Source: CAZLLV01 sp964560325 (GTDB lineage Bacteria > Acidobacteriota > Thermoanaerobaculia > Multivoradales > DATKCC01). From it: a stretch of 40,669 bases of DNA. The notes beneath the pieces are model-generated. The model was not told the DNA's origin. It saw nothing but the letters and a program-made list of their open reading frames with translations, and searched no databases. Position numbers and translations under genes: made by a program. The stretch covers positions 1 through 40,669 of the forward strand of contig CAZLLV010000407.1 in NCBI GenBank assembly GCA_964560325.1, written 5' to 3'. Shown piece after piece: positions 24,977-32,614 of the stretch. Position 1 is the stretch's first letter, and every line of letters begins with the position of its first letter.

Positions 24977-25494
24977 GTTGTGTTGGTTACGAGGAGGTGG
25001 TGCTCGATCAGCCACTCGCGCGCGTCCTCGGCGTCCTCCTCGAACCAGGCGCGGGCCGAGCCGAGGCGGAAGGAGTAGCCCCAGGCGTCCATGTCGGCCA
25101 TCAGGCGCTCGCGGCCGACGCCGGGCAAGTGGTCGGCGAGAACGATCTGGAAGTAGCAGACCGCGTTCTCCTCCACGTCGGTGCCACCCGCGTCGGTGTG
25201 CAGATCCTCGCGGCCGGCCGCCGCGGCGCAGACGACGTGGCACCCCTCGTGGAGCGCGGAGTGGACCGGCGTGTCGGGCCGGACGTGGAGCGTCTTGCCG
25301 ACGATCCCCGCCTCCGGCGCCCCCCAGTAGCTGCCCGGGATCTCGGCCCCGTCGGGATGCTCCTCGACCGTGATGCCGAAGTCGCCGAAGAGCGCCGCGA
25401 GGAGGCCCGCCGGCAGGTCCGCGCACAGCACGACCTCGGGCGCCGGCTCGCCAGTCGCGTCGATCGCGCCGGTCGTTTCGGCCGTCTTCGTCAC
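24967..25494 (-). CDS. Small HExxH protein, putative zinc hydrolase of unknown family
   Basis: I do not recognise this 175-aa protein. The central HSALHEGCHVVCA contains HExxH, and DVEENAVCYFQ about 22 residues on offers a candidate third ligand (Glu), as in gluzincin-like metallopeptidases. There is no signal peptide or membrane segment, so it is probably cytosolic. The start is GTG 25494, overlapping the threonine aldolase stop as GTGA. This fixes the start and implies translational coupling. The C-terminus (LVTNTTPL) runs into palindromic repeat copy 3. Possible links to the aldolase are only contextual. Confidence 0.7.
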   Translation of the reverse strand: MTKTAETTGAIDATGEPAPEVVLCADLPAGLLAALFGDFGITVEEHPDGAEIPGSYWGAPEAGIVGKTLHVRPDTPVHSALHEGCHVVCAAAAGREDLHTDAGGTDVEENAVCYFQIVLADHLPGVGRERLMADMDAWGYSFRLGSARAWFEEDAEDAREWLIEHHLLVTNTTPL

Positions 25495-26558
25495 CGCGCG
25501 AGCCCCCGGATCGCCTCGACGGCACGGTCGATGCCCGCCCGGTCGACGTCGCGGTGGGTGACGAGGCGGGCGCGGGTCTCGCTGATCCGGCCGCCCAGCA
25601 CGCCCCCGGCCTTCAAACGGTCGAGCAGCTCGTCGACCGGGTCGCGGTCCTCCGGCGGGCCCGCCCCAGAAGAGCCGAACAGCTCCCGCCCGACCCCGAA
25701 GACCACGAGGTTGGTCTCCACCCGATCGAGGTCGATCGTGATCCCCGGCAGCTCGGCCAGCGCCTCGGCCAGCAAGCGTGCGTGGGCGTGGTCCTCCGGC
25801 AGCCGGGCCGGCCCCTCTTCGAGCGCGACCAGCCCGGCGGCGGCGATCACCCCCGCCTGCCGCATGCCGCCGCCGAACATCTTGCGGACCCGCCGCGCCT
25901 CGCCGACGAAGTCCGCCGGACCGCAGAGCATCGAGCCGACCGGCGCACCGAGCCCCTTCGAGAGCGAGAACATGACCGACGAGGCGCCGGAGGCGAGCCG
26001 CGCGACCGGCACCCCGAGCGCCGCGGCGGCGTTGAAGACGCGGGCGCCGTCGAGGTGGATCGGCAGCCGGTGCCGGCGGGCGACCGCGACGACCGCGTCG
26101 AGCTCCTCCGGCCGGTAGACGGTGCCGCCGGCGACGTTGTGGCTGGTCTCGACCCAGACCAGGACGGTGCGGGCGCGCAGGCTGGTGTCCGCCGCGACCG
26201 CCCGGTCGACCGCTGTCGGATTGAGCTGGCCCCAAGGCGTCTCGAGCGCCTTCGGCAGGAGACCCGAGAGCGCCGCCATGCCGCCCATCTCGTAGTGCAG
26301 GACGTGGGAGCGGGAGTCGCAGATCACCTCGCCGCCCGGGGTGCCGTGGACGTGGAGCGCGACCTGGTTGCCCATCGTGCCGGACGGCATGTAGATCGCC
26401 GCTTCCTGCCCCGTAGCCTCCGCCGCCCGCTCCTCCAGCCGCCGGACGGTCGGGTCCTCCCGCATCACGTCGTCGCCGACCTCGGCCTCGGCCATCGCGC
26501 GGCGCATCGCCGCGTCCGGCCGGGTGACCGTGTCGGACCTGAGATCGACGGGAATCAC
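25491..26558 (-). CDS. ltaE: Low-specificity threonine aldolase
   Basis: This PLP fold-I enzyme cleaves threonine or allo-threonine to glycine and acetaldehyde. The 355-aa protein starts VDLRSDTVTRPDAAMR, a hallmark of the family. It has YMPSGTMGNQVAL (phosphate-binding region), the Asp of HLDGARVFNA that pairs with the PLP nitrogen, and the Schiff-base Lys201 in FSLSKGLGAPVGS. The start is GTG 26558, overlapping the stop of the preceding barrel gene as GTGA. Its own stop overlaps the next gene likewise. It thus sits in the middle of a translationally coupled trio. Stereospecificity (L- or low-specificity) is not resolvable. Confidence 0.92.
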   Translation of the reverse strand: MIPVDLRSDTVTRPDAAMRRAMAEAEVGDDVMREDPTVRRLEERAAEATGQEAAIYMPSGTMGNQVALHVHGTPGGEVICDSRSHVLHYEMGGMAALSGLLPKALETPWGQLNPTAVDRAVAADTSLRARTVLVWVETSHNVAGGTVYRPEELDAVVAVARRHRLPIHLDGARVFNAAAALGVPVARLASGASSVMFSLSKGLGAPVGSMLCGPADFVGEARRVRKMFGGGMRQAGVIAAAGLVALEEGPARLPEDHAHARLLAEALAELPGITIDLDRVETNLVVFGVGRELFGSSGAGPPEDRDPVDELLDRLKAGGVLGGRISETRARLVTHRDVDRAGIDRAVEAIRGLAR

Positions 26559-27313
26559 AACCCGATCGCGATGCGCACCGCGCCCTGAAGGCTCTCGCCC
26601 TGCTCCAGCTCGAAGGTGATCTTCGGCACCCAGAGGTTGAGGATCACGCCGCCGTAGACGAAGCCGTGATCGGTCTCGACGTCATAGTCGCTGCCGAATC
26701 GCTCGAAGGTGCTCTCGCTCCGCGCCCAGCCGGCGCCGGCGTACGGCGTGAGGATCGTGAACCCCTTCGAGATCAGCACCTCGGCGCCGACCTGGCGCAG
26801 CTCGTAGGAATCGTCGCTCGCCTGCTGGCCGGTCACCCGCAGGCCGACCGCCGGCACCGCCAGACCGCCTTCGAGGATCGCCCAGGAGAGCTCGCCGGAG
26901 AGGAACTCGAGGTCGGAGTCGTACGCCTTGCCGACGGCGGCCCCGATGTCGAAGCCGCCCGGCAACCCCTTGCGCGCCCCGACCCGGTAGATGCCGAGGT
27001 GGCCGCTCGGCAGGTCGTCGGTCAGCGCGGTCCCCTCCTCCGTCCGCACCTCGTCCTCGAAGTCGGGCGTCACCGCCGCGTCGGCCCAGACGTCGAAGCC
27101 GATCCACCCGAGCGGCTTGGCGCTGTGCCGCGGGTAGAAGTAGGCGGACGACGCGAACTGGTCGTGGAACGCCTCGAGCGCCACCGGCGAAGCCTCCCCG
27201 TCCGGCTCCCAGGCAGAGGCGGATGGGGCGGCAGCCAGGGCCGCGGCGAAGCAGAGGATAGTCGTAGCGAAGCGCGTCGGCCCGCGCCGGCGCCCGGGGA
27301 TCGAGTCGGCCAT
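26555..27313 (-). CDS. Outer-membrane beta-barrel-like exported protein
   Basis: This 252-aa protein has a twin-Arg-containing but probably Sec-type signal peptide (residues about 1-34, cleavage near PSASA/W). The mature part is rich in alternating amphipathic strands with many Gly, Tyr and Trp (GFDVWADAAVTPDF, LGIYRVGARKGLPGGFDIGAA, TPYAGAGWARSESTFERFG, FVYGGVILNLWVPKITFELE). It ends in RIAIGL, consistent with a small barrel of about 8-10 strands. No specific family is recognised. GGAGG lies 9 nt before ATG 27313. The start is 2 nt after the DUF5615 stop, so it may be read from the same transcript. Confidence 0.75.
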   Translation of the reverse strand: MADSIPGRRRGPTRFATTILCFAAALAAAPSASAWEPDGEASPVALEAFHDQFASSAYFYPRHSAKPLGWIGFDVWADAAVTPDFEDEVRTEEGTALTDDLPSGHLGIYRVGARKGLPGGFDIGAAVGKAYDSDLEFLSGELSWAILEGGLAVPAVGLRVTGQQASDDSYELRQVGAEVLISKGFTILTPYAGAGWARSESTFERFGSDYDVETDHGFVYGGVILNLWVPKITFELEQGESLQGAVRIAIGL

Positions 27314-27315
27314 GG

Positions 27316-27690
27316 TCAGGGTCCTCCGAAAGGCAGAGAGCGAATGCGGATGCGATCCTCTTCGACGACCACGAGACTACCGGAAGCGAGAGCGTCCCGG
27401 AGGCTCGGGAGGTTCGCCGCCAGGAGCGAGACCTGCCGCTCCGGCCGGCGCTCGGTCCCACCCCGGAAGAGCACGACCGACGGGCGCGCGGTCCCGCGGA
27501 GCGCGAGAAGCGTTCCGAAGTCGGTGTCGGCGGAGACCAGGACGCGCCGCTCGTCGGCGGCCCGGTCGAAGATCGTCTCGTCGTCGGCCCGCCCGAGCCC
27601 GAGGTCGCGCACGTGGACGGCGTCGTGGCCCAGCTTCGCGAGGCCGGCGGCGACGCGGGGCGAGAGCGCGTTGTCGATCAGGAACCTCAA
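27316..27690 (-). CDS. DUF5615 PIN-like protein, putative toxin of a DUF433 pair
   Basis: This 124-aa PIN-like nuclease-fold protein starts LRFLIDNALSPRVAAGLAKL, matching the usual (M)RFLIDxxLP beginning of the DUF5615 family. It also has RADDETIF and LVSADTDFGTLL, the conserved acidic positions. The start must be TTG 27690, which overlaps the DUF433 stop as TTGA and keeps the first beta strand intact. DUF433-DUF5615 pairs are widespread and regarded as toxin-antitoxin-like; biochemical activity is not something I can state from sequence. The downstream barrel gene begins 2 nt after its stop. Confidence 0.85.
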   Translation of the reverse strand: MRFLIDNALSPRVAAGLAKLGHDAVHVRDLGLGRADDETIFDRAADERRVLVSADTDFGTLLALRGTARPSVVLFRGGTERRPERQVSLLAANLPSLRDALASGSLVVVEEDRIRIRSLPFGGP

Positions 27691-27938
27691 CCCGCGTGGG
27701 TCAGGGGCAGGGTCCGCTCCCGGACCGCCTCGGCGGCGAACCGGAGCGCCTCTCGCACGTCCTCCGGCTCCAGGTCGGGATACGCGTCCAGGATCTCCGT
27801 CACGGACAGGCCGTCCGCCACCATGCCGACGACGGTGGCGACCGGGATGCGCAGGCTGCGGATGCACGGCTCTCCGTCCATCGCCTTCGGATCGACCGTG
27901 ATGCGCGGAAACCGCGGCGCTCTGGTCTCGGCGGCCAT
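27687..27938 (-). CDS. DUF433 protein, putative antitoxin
   Basis: This 83-aa protein has the DUF433 core: ITVDPKAMDGEPCIRSLRIPVATVVGMVADGLSVTEILDAYPDL, split here as ITVDPKAMDGEPCIRSLRIP then VATVVGMVADGLSVTEILD and DLEPEDVREALRFAAE. It is a small helical DNA-binding-like fold usually encoded before a DUF5615 gene. ATG 27938 has TAGGAT 8 nt upstream and no Shine-Dalgarno. The stop overlaps the TTG start of DUF5615. Confidence 0.87.
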   Translation of the reverse strand: MAAETRAPRFPRITVDPKAMDGEPCIRSLRIPVATVVGMVADGLSVTEILDAYPDLEPEDVREALRFAAEAVRERTLPLTHAG

Positions 27939-27946
27939 CGCCGCCG

Positions 27947-27952
27947 ATCCTA
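27947..27952 (-). promoter_or_regulatory. -10-like hexamer before the DUF433 gene
   Basis: TAGGAT on the minus strand ends 8 nt before ATG 27938, suggesting that the pair has its own promoter separate from the XRE gene 78 bp upstream. Confidence 0.4.
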
Positions 27953-28016
27953 GCAGCGCCGCCGGACGCTCCGACTCGACTCCGTCGAGCGAAAGACGAC
28001 CACGGCGGCCCATCCC

Positions 28017-28460
28017 TCACAGGTCGTCGTAGGTGCCTCCGGCGGCCGCTTCGAGGAGGGTGAGCCAGGCGGTCGTGGTCGAGCGGCCGACCGACTCGGC
28101 GATGCGAGCATGCTTCTCGTATCGCAGTAAGCGACGGGAGTCGCCGTGGTCCTCGCCCAGATCCCCTCCGAGATCGGGCCGCGCTGCACAGACCTGATCG
28201 GCGTGCCGGACGCTCTCGGAGAAGTCATCTAGCAGGAAGGGCGGAACTCGCAGAGCCCGTGCGATCTGCGACCGTTCCTCCGGCGTCATCACCGCCTTGC
28301 CCTTCTCGATCTTGGAGATCGCTCGTCGCTCGATTCCGGAGCGTTCGGCGAGCTCGCGCTGGGACATGCCGCGATACGCGCGCAGGAGGACCAGCGACCG
28401 CCCGTCGATCGGGCGCCGCCCTTCCCCTTCCGTGGTGGCCTCGCGGGCTCGGCGGTCCAT
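28017..28460 (-). CDS. XRE-family HTH regulator
   Basis: This 147-aa DNA-binding protein has a Cro/CI-type HTH at about residues 22-78: LVLLRAYRGMSQRELAERSG ... ERRAISKIEKGKAVMTPEE ... IARALRVP. The C-terminal about 65 residues match no domain I know. It could be a stand-alone regulator or the antitoxin of a system whose partner is gone, since no toxin-like gene is adjacent on its upstream side. A canonical TTGACA...TACAGT promoter sits so close that ATG 28460 is the predicted first transcribed base. The DUF433-DUF5615 pair follows on the same strand. Confidence 0.82.
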   Translation of the reverse strand: MDRRAREATTEGEGRRPIDGRSLVLLRAYRGMSQRELAERSGIERRAISKIEKGKAVMTPEERSQIARALRVPPFLLDDFSESVRHADQVCAARPDLGGDLGEDHGDSRRLLRYEKHARIAESVGRSTTTAWLTLLEAAAGGTYDDL

Positions 28461-28466
28461 GGCGTG

Positions 28467-28494
28467 ACTGTAGCCCCCGAACGAGAACTGTCAA
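28467..28494 (-). promoter_or_regulatory. Promoter for the XRE gene, predicted leaderless
   Basis: TTGACA (28494-28489), a 16-bp spacer and TACAGT (28472-28467) on the minus strand end 6 nt before ATG 28460. The expected transcription start is the A of ATG. Confidence 0.6.
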
Positions 28495-28704
28495 GCCACA
28501 AAAGACTACCGCTCAATGACTTACGCGGACCACCGGTTACCTATCGACGGCTCGCTGGAGCCGGTGGAGACGAGACTCCGTACCATCGGAGCCATATGGT
28601 GGACCGATTTTCATGGAAACTTTTTTACTCCTGAGCGAACCTTCGGGTCCGACCCGTATCCGGTGCCGTACCGGCGGATCGCCGCACCCGGACTTCGGGC
28701 GGCG
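28495..28704. other. Non-coding, relatively AT-rich gap
   Basis: The 28500-28640 stretch is poorer in GC than anything nearby (for example attttcatggaaactttttt) and its open frames lack third-position bias. It holds the XRE promoter at its left end and a small CCGGT/ACCGG stem-loop near 28661-28675. No gene is supported. Confidence 0.5.
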
Positions 28705-29760
28705 TCAGGGCGGCGTCCCGTACGCCGACATTAGGTCGCCGACCGTCGCCGATCGTCCCGCCTCCGCCCACTCCTCGACGATCCGCCGGCTTTCGGGGTC
28801 GAGCCAGTGGAGGACGGGGAGGTTGCCTTCGCGGGCGAGGGCGCGGAGGTCGTAGGCGGTGCGATCGATCCAGCGGGCGGCGCGCAGGTGGGCCTGGCCG
28901 CGGCCGACGTGGCCGAGGCGGAAGCAGAGCTCACCGGCGGTGGCGAGGAGGCCGGCGGCCTCGCGTTCGGGCGCGCCGGTGAGCGGCGGCCGGGGGAGCG
29001 GGCGCGGGAGGAAGGGGGAGAGGCCGTGGCGGTGGGCGGCGCGGGCGAAGGCCCGGGGGTCCGCCCCTGGACCGTGGAAGAGGGCCTGGAAGAGCGGGTC
29101 GTCGCCGTCCGTGCCCTCGTCAGGCGCGCCGGAGGACGCGCACTCGTAGAGCTCTCGCCGCTGCGCCGCGGGCAGGTCGGGAGCGATGCCCTGGACTGTC
29201 CGGAAGCCGGCGGCGGCGAGGCGGCGGCAGCCTTCGTCGACGAGCTCCGGGTCGTCGGTGAGGCCGGGGACGAGCGGCCAGAGGGCGACATCTTCCGGCG
29301 CCGGACGGAAACCGGGTTCGAATCCCATCTGGCCCACCATCCCACCCCGTCCCAGCAGCACCTCCAGGAGGTCGTAAACCCGGACGACGCCTTCGGTGAG
29401 CGCGCCGCCCGCCTCGCCTGCGAGCACCTGAACCAGCACCGGCGTCCCTTCGGCGGCGATCGCGGCCGCCGCGGCGTCGCGCGCGGCGGCGTGCTCTGGG
29501 TGCCCCGGTGCGATCGGGGGCAGGTAGAGCACGTCGTCGAACGGTCCCGCAGGCAGCGCCGCCTCGACCGCTCCACCACCACCCGTCCCGGTCGCCTCCC
29601 CGCCCCCTCCCAGCTCGCCCGCCGCCAGGTCGAACCAGCGCAGCTCTCCCGGCGGCGCCACCGCTCGCCAGTCGCGCGCCCGCGGCGCGTAGCGGATCCA
29701 GAGCCGGTCGAGCTCGGGCAGGAGGAGCCGGGGGCGGGCCGCGGTCGTGGCGCGGCTCAC
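28705..29760 (-). CDS. Hypothetical protein coupled to riboflavin synthase
   Basis: I do not recognise this 351-aa protein. It is soluble, Ala/Gly/Pro-rich, with an apparent alpha/beta core: DDVLYLPPIAPGHPEHAAAR, VLVQVLAGEAGG, WPLVPGLTDDPELVDEGCRR, FRTVQGIAPDLP. The C-terminal part is helical and contains ELCFRLGHVGRGQAHLRAA and NLPVLHWLDPESRR. There is no signal peptide or membrane segment. The start is GTG 29760, overlapping the ribE stop as GTGA, so it is the last member of the ftsY-ribD-ribE operon. Coding is supported by third-position GC, the coupling and the length. A flavin-related role is only a contextual guess. Confidence 0.75.
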   Translation of the reverse strand: MSRATTAARPRLLLPELDRLWIRYAPRARDWRAVAPPGELRWFDLAAGELGGGGEATGTGGGGAVEAALPAGPFDDVLYLPPIAPGHPEHAAARDAAAAAIAAEGTPVLVQVLAGEAGGALTEGVVRVYDLLEVLLGRGGMVGQMGFEPGFRPAPEDVALWPLVPGLTDDPELVDEGCRRLAAAGFRTVQGIAPDLPAAQRRELYECASSGAPDEGTDGDDPLFQALFHGPGADPRAFARAAHRHGLSPFLPRPLPRPPLTGAPEREAAGLLATAGELCFRLGHVGRGQAHLRAARWIDRTAYDLRALAREGNLPVLHWLDPESRRIVEEWAEAGRSATVGDLMSAYGTPP

Positions 29761-30410
29761 CCGGTCCCTCCGGGCGGGCGGCCGGTGCGCTCGGCGAACG
29801 GCCCGCCGAACCGCTCGAGATTCCGAACCACGTACTTCGCCAGCACGTCGGCCTCGAAGTTGAACCGGCCCCCGGGTGCCGCCAGCCCGAGCGTGGTCAC
29901 CTCGAGCGTGTGGGGGACGAGCCAGACGGTGAAGCGGTCGCGATCGAGCGAGGCGACGGTCAGGCTCACGCCGTCGAGCGTCACCGACCCCTTCTCCACC
30001 ACGAACGGCGCCATCGCCTCCGGCAGCGAGACGGTGAGAATCGAGTGATCCTCCCGGTCGTCCCGCGCGAGCAGCTCGACAGTCGTGTCGACGTGCCCCT
30101 GCACCCAGTGGCCGCCGAGCGGATCGCCCATCCGGAGTGCCGGCTCGAGGTTGACGGCCGCCCCTTCGCGCAGGCCGCCGAGGGTGGTCCGCCGCACGGT
30201 CTCCTCCCCCATCTCGACGAGCGAGGCGTCCCGGGTTTCCGCGAGCTCGATCACCGTCAGGCAGACGCCGGAGACGGCGAGACTGGCGCCGATCGACAGC
30301 CGCTGGCCGAGCGCCGCGCCGTGACCGACCCGCAGCAGCACGCCCCCGTGCGGGGACGGCGCCGGGTCGCTCAGGACGCGCCCACGCTCCGCAACAAGTC
30401 CGGTAAACAT
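29757..30410 (-). CDS. ribE: Riboflavin synthase alpha chain
   Basis: This enzyme converts two 6,7-dimethyl-8-ribityllumazines to riboflavin plus a pyrimidinedione, the last step of the pathway. The 217-aa protein starts MFTGLVAERGRV, the family hallmark. It has two homologous lumazine-binding barrels, shown by LAVSGVCLTVIEL (first half) and VTLDGVSLTVASLD (second half), and GGHWVQGHVDTT between them. The start overlaps the 3' end of ribD by 40 bp. No RFN riboswitch was recognised in the operon leader. The lumazine synthase and GTP cyclohydrolase genes are not in this window. Confidence 0.95.
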   Translation of the reverse strand: MFTGLVAERGRVLSDPAPSPHGGVLLRVGHGAALGQRLSIGASLAVSGVCLTVIELAETRDASLVEMGEETVRRTTLGGLREGAAVNLEPALRMGDPLGGHWVQGHVDTTVELLARDDREDHSILTVSLPEAMAPFVVEKGSVTLDGVSLTVASLDRDRFTVWLVPHTLEVTTLGLAAPGGRFNFEADVLAKYVVRNLERFGGPFAERTGRPPGGTG

Positions 30411-31438
30411 CCGTCTCGGTATCCGGTGAGGATCAGGTCGGGGCCGCGCTGGCGGGCGCGCAGCCGTTCGAGGCGCGGAGCGGATTCGAGGCTCGCGGCG
30501 CCCACTCCGCGCACGGGGCCGGGCGCGCCTTCGCCGCCCAGGAGGACCGGGGCGCAGTCGACCGCCACCCGGTCGTAGGTCCCGGCCGCCACGAAGGCCG
30601 CCGCCACTTCGCCGCCGCCCTCGACCAGGACGCTTCGCAGGCCGCGCCGGTGGAGGTCGGCGAGCACCGCCGCCGGGTCGAGCCGCTCGACCGCGACCAC
30701 CTCGGCGCCGGCCGCTTCGAGCGCGGCCATCTTCGCCCTCCGCTCGTCCGCCGTCTCCGCCGACTCCGCATGGTGCCGCAGCTCAGTGTACAGGAGCACG
30801 GGGCCGGCGACGCCGAACATCCGCGCCGTCGGCGGCAGCCGGAGCCGCCGGTCGAGCACCGCCCGCACGATCGGCCCGCGAGCCTTGCCCAGTCGCCGAT
30901 CGAGGCGCGGGTCGTCGGCGAGCGCCGTGCCGCTGCCGATCAGGATCGCATCGTGCCGCTCGCGCTGGTCGAGCGCCCAGCGCCGGCCCTCGGGCGAGGA
31001 GATCCACTGACTCTCGCCCGCAGCGGTCGCGATCTTGCCGTCGAGGCTCATCGCCCACTTGAGCGTCACCGCCGGGCGAGCGAGGACGTTCGAGACCAGG
31101 AAGTGGAGGTTGAGCTCGACCGCCTCCCGCGCCAGCAGCCCGACCTCGACCTCGATGCCGGCCTCGCGCAGCCTGGCGAAGCCGGAGCCGGCCGTGCGCG
31201 GGTCGGGATCGCCGTGGCAGGCCACCACGCGGGCGATGCCGGCCCGGACCACCGCGTCGGCGCACGGCGGCGTGTTGCCGTGGTGGGCGCACGGCTCGAG
31301 GTTCAGGTAGAGGGTGGCGCCGCGCGCCCGCTCACCGGCGGCGGCCAGCGCCTCGGCCTCCGCGTGCGGCCCGCCGTGCTCCCGGTGCCACCCCTCGCCG
31401 ACCACCTCCTCGCCCTGCGCCACCACCGCGCCCACCAT
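30371..31438 (-). CDS. ribD: Bifunctional riboflavin biosynthesis deaminase/reductase RibD (start uncertain)
   Basis: RibD performs pathway steps two and three: deamination of the pyrimidine, then ribosyl reduction. The deaminase half has HAEAEAL and the zinc motif EPCAHHGNTPPC. The reductase half (from about 140) has VTLKWAMSLDGKIA and VEGGGEVAAAF. From ATG 31438 it is 355 aa, but the conserved family N-terminus (LRKALRLAARGGYRVSPNP) is encoded in frame just upstream, to about 31498. No ATG, GTG or TTG is available there; in-frame CTG codons exist (for example 31483). The true start is probably upstream at a rare codon, or a base is wrong. It follows ftsY directly. Confidence 0.92.
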   Translation of the reverse strand: MVGAVVAQGEEVVGEGWHREHGGPHAEAEALAAAGERARGATLYLNLEPCAHHGNTPPCADAVVRAGIARVVACHGDPDPRTAGSGFARLREAGIEVEVGLLAREAVELNLHFLVSNVLARPAVTLKWAMSLDGKIATAAGESQWISSPEGRRWALDQRERHDAILIGSGTALADDPRLDRRLGKARGPIVRAVLDRRLRLPPTARMFGVAGPVLLYTELRHHAESAETADERRAKMAALEAAGAEVVAVERLDPAAVLADLHRRGLRSVLVEGGGEVAAAFVAAGTYDRVAVDCAPVLLGGEGAPGPVRGVGAASLESAPRLERLRARQRGPDLILTGYRDGCLPDLLRSVGAS

Positions 31439-31499
31439 CGGGTTGGGGGAGACGCGGTAGCCGCCTCTCGCCGCGAGCCGCAGGGCCTTCCGGAGGAGG

Positions 31500-32483
31500 T
31501 CAGCCGAGGAGGGCAGTGGCGAACTCCCGCGGCCGGAACTCGACCAGGTCTTCCGGGCTCTCTCCCACGCCGAGGTAGAGGATCGGCAGGCGCAGCTCGC
31601 GCGAGATCGCGACCGCCATGCCGCCCTTGGCGGTGCCGTCGAGCTTGGCGAGGAGCACGCCGTCGACCGGCACCACCAGGCGGAAGGGGCGCGCCTGGGA
31701 GAGGGCGTTCTGCCCGGTCGTGGCGTCGAGCACCAGGAGCGTGCGCCGGTGCCGGTCGCCGGCCTCTTTCTCGACTACGCGACCGATCTTGCCCAGCTCG
31801 TTCATCAGGTGCTCCTTGGTGTGGAGCCGCCCGGCGGTGTCGATCAGCACGTGGTCGATCCGCCGCGCCTTGGCCGCGTGGAGCGCGTCGTAGACCACCG
31901 CGGCCGGATCCGCCCCCGGCTTCGAGCGCACCACCGGCACCCCCAGCCGCTCGCCCCAGAGGACCATCTGCTCGATCGCGGCGGCCCGGAAGGTGTCGGC
32001 CGCGGCGACCAGCACCGACTCGCCCTGGTCGAGCGAGCGCTTGACCAGCTTCGCGATCGAGGTCGTCTTGCCGACGCCGTTGACGCCGACGACCAGCGTC
32101 ACGCGCGGCCCGGCCACCCGCGCCGGCGGCCGGGGAGCGTCGAGCAGCAGGATCGACATGTGGTCGACCAGGTGCTCGCGCACCCGCAGGATGTCCTGGA
32201 TCTCATGCCCCTTGAGGTCCTTCCTCACCTCGTCGATCAGCTCGAGGCTGGTCTCGACGCCCAGGTCGGAGCCGATCAGGATCTCCTCCATGTACTCGAG
32301 CACCTCCTCGTCGAGGACCTGCTTGCCCTCCATCGCCGAGCCCATCCGGTCGATGATCTCGGTGTGGGTCATGAAGAGCCCCTTCTTGAGCTTCTTCCAG
32401 AAGCCCTTCTGGGGCACCTCCGGCATCTCCTTCTCCGGGGCGAGCTCGAGGGGTGCGGTCGGCGCTTTGACGTCGTCGGTCAT
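31500..32483 (-). CDS. ftsY: Signal recognition particle receptor FtsY
   Basis: This GTPase docks SRP-ribosome complexes at the inner membrane. The 327-aa protein has a short acidic N-terminus (about 1-25) instead of the long A domain. The N domain follows from GFWKKLKKGLFMTHTEI, then the G domain: P-loop GVNGVGKTTSIAKL, DTFRAAAIEQM, DTAGRLHTK, AKLDGTAKGG and the C-terminal GVGESPEDLVEFRPREFATALLG. TACAAT lies 10 nt before ATG 32483 with no Shine-Dalgarno. It is the first gene of the ftsY-ribD-ribE-hypothetical unit; the pairing of ftsY with riboflavin genes looks incidental. Confidence 0.96.
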   Translation of the reverse strand: MTDDVKAPTAPLELAPEKEMPEVPQKGFWKKLKKGLFMTHTEIIDRMGSAMEGKQVLDEEVLEYMEEILIGSDLGVETSLELIDEVRKDLKGHEIQDILRVREHLVDHMSILLLDAPRPPARVAGPRVTLVVGVNGVGKTTSIAKLVKRSLDQGESVLVAAADTFRAAAIEQMVLWGERLGVPVVRSKPGADPAAVVYDALHAAKARRIDHVLIDTAGRLHTKEHLMNELGKIGRVVEKEAGDRHRRTLLVLDATTGQNALSQARPFRLVVPVDGVLLAKLDGTAKGGMAVAISRELRLPILYLGVGESPEDLVEFRPREFATALLG

Positions 32484-32493
32484 GGGACTGGCG

Positions 32494-32499
32494 ATTGTA
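32494..32499 (-). promoter_or_regulatory. -10 hexamer before ftsY
   Basis: TACAAT (one mismatch to consensus) on the minus strand ends 10 nt before the ftsY ATG, giving a predicted leader of 3-4 nt. The -35 is weak. Confidence 0.5.
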
Positions 32500-32614
32500 C
32501 CGGGTGGCGGCGCCCGGCGCAGTGCACTGGGCGAGGGCTCGGGAGAGCGTCGGAGGGGCCCGGAGCGCCGCAGTGCGCCCGAGCCCCTTCGCCGCGAGGC
32601 TGCTCGAGAGTGCC

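Noticed and set aside
28516..28734. 72-codon plus-strand open frame between the XRE gene and the hypothetical gene
   Set aside because: It has no third-position GC bias, no Shine-Dalgarno, overlaps the XRE promoter region, and gives a product without recognisable features.
29314..29327. GGGTTCGAATCCC resembling a tRNA T-arm
   Set aside because: It lies inside a coding region (MGFEPGF on the minus strand). No acceptor stem, anticodon arm or CCA-proximal pairing is found around it on either strand.
29757..32483. Possible FMN riboswitch for the riboflavin genes
   Set aside because: The rib genes overlap ftsY and each other, and the ftsY leader is only a few nucleotides by prediction. No RFN-like conserved blocks were seen.
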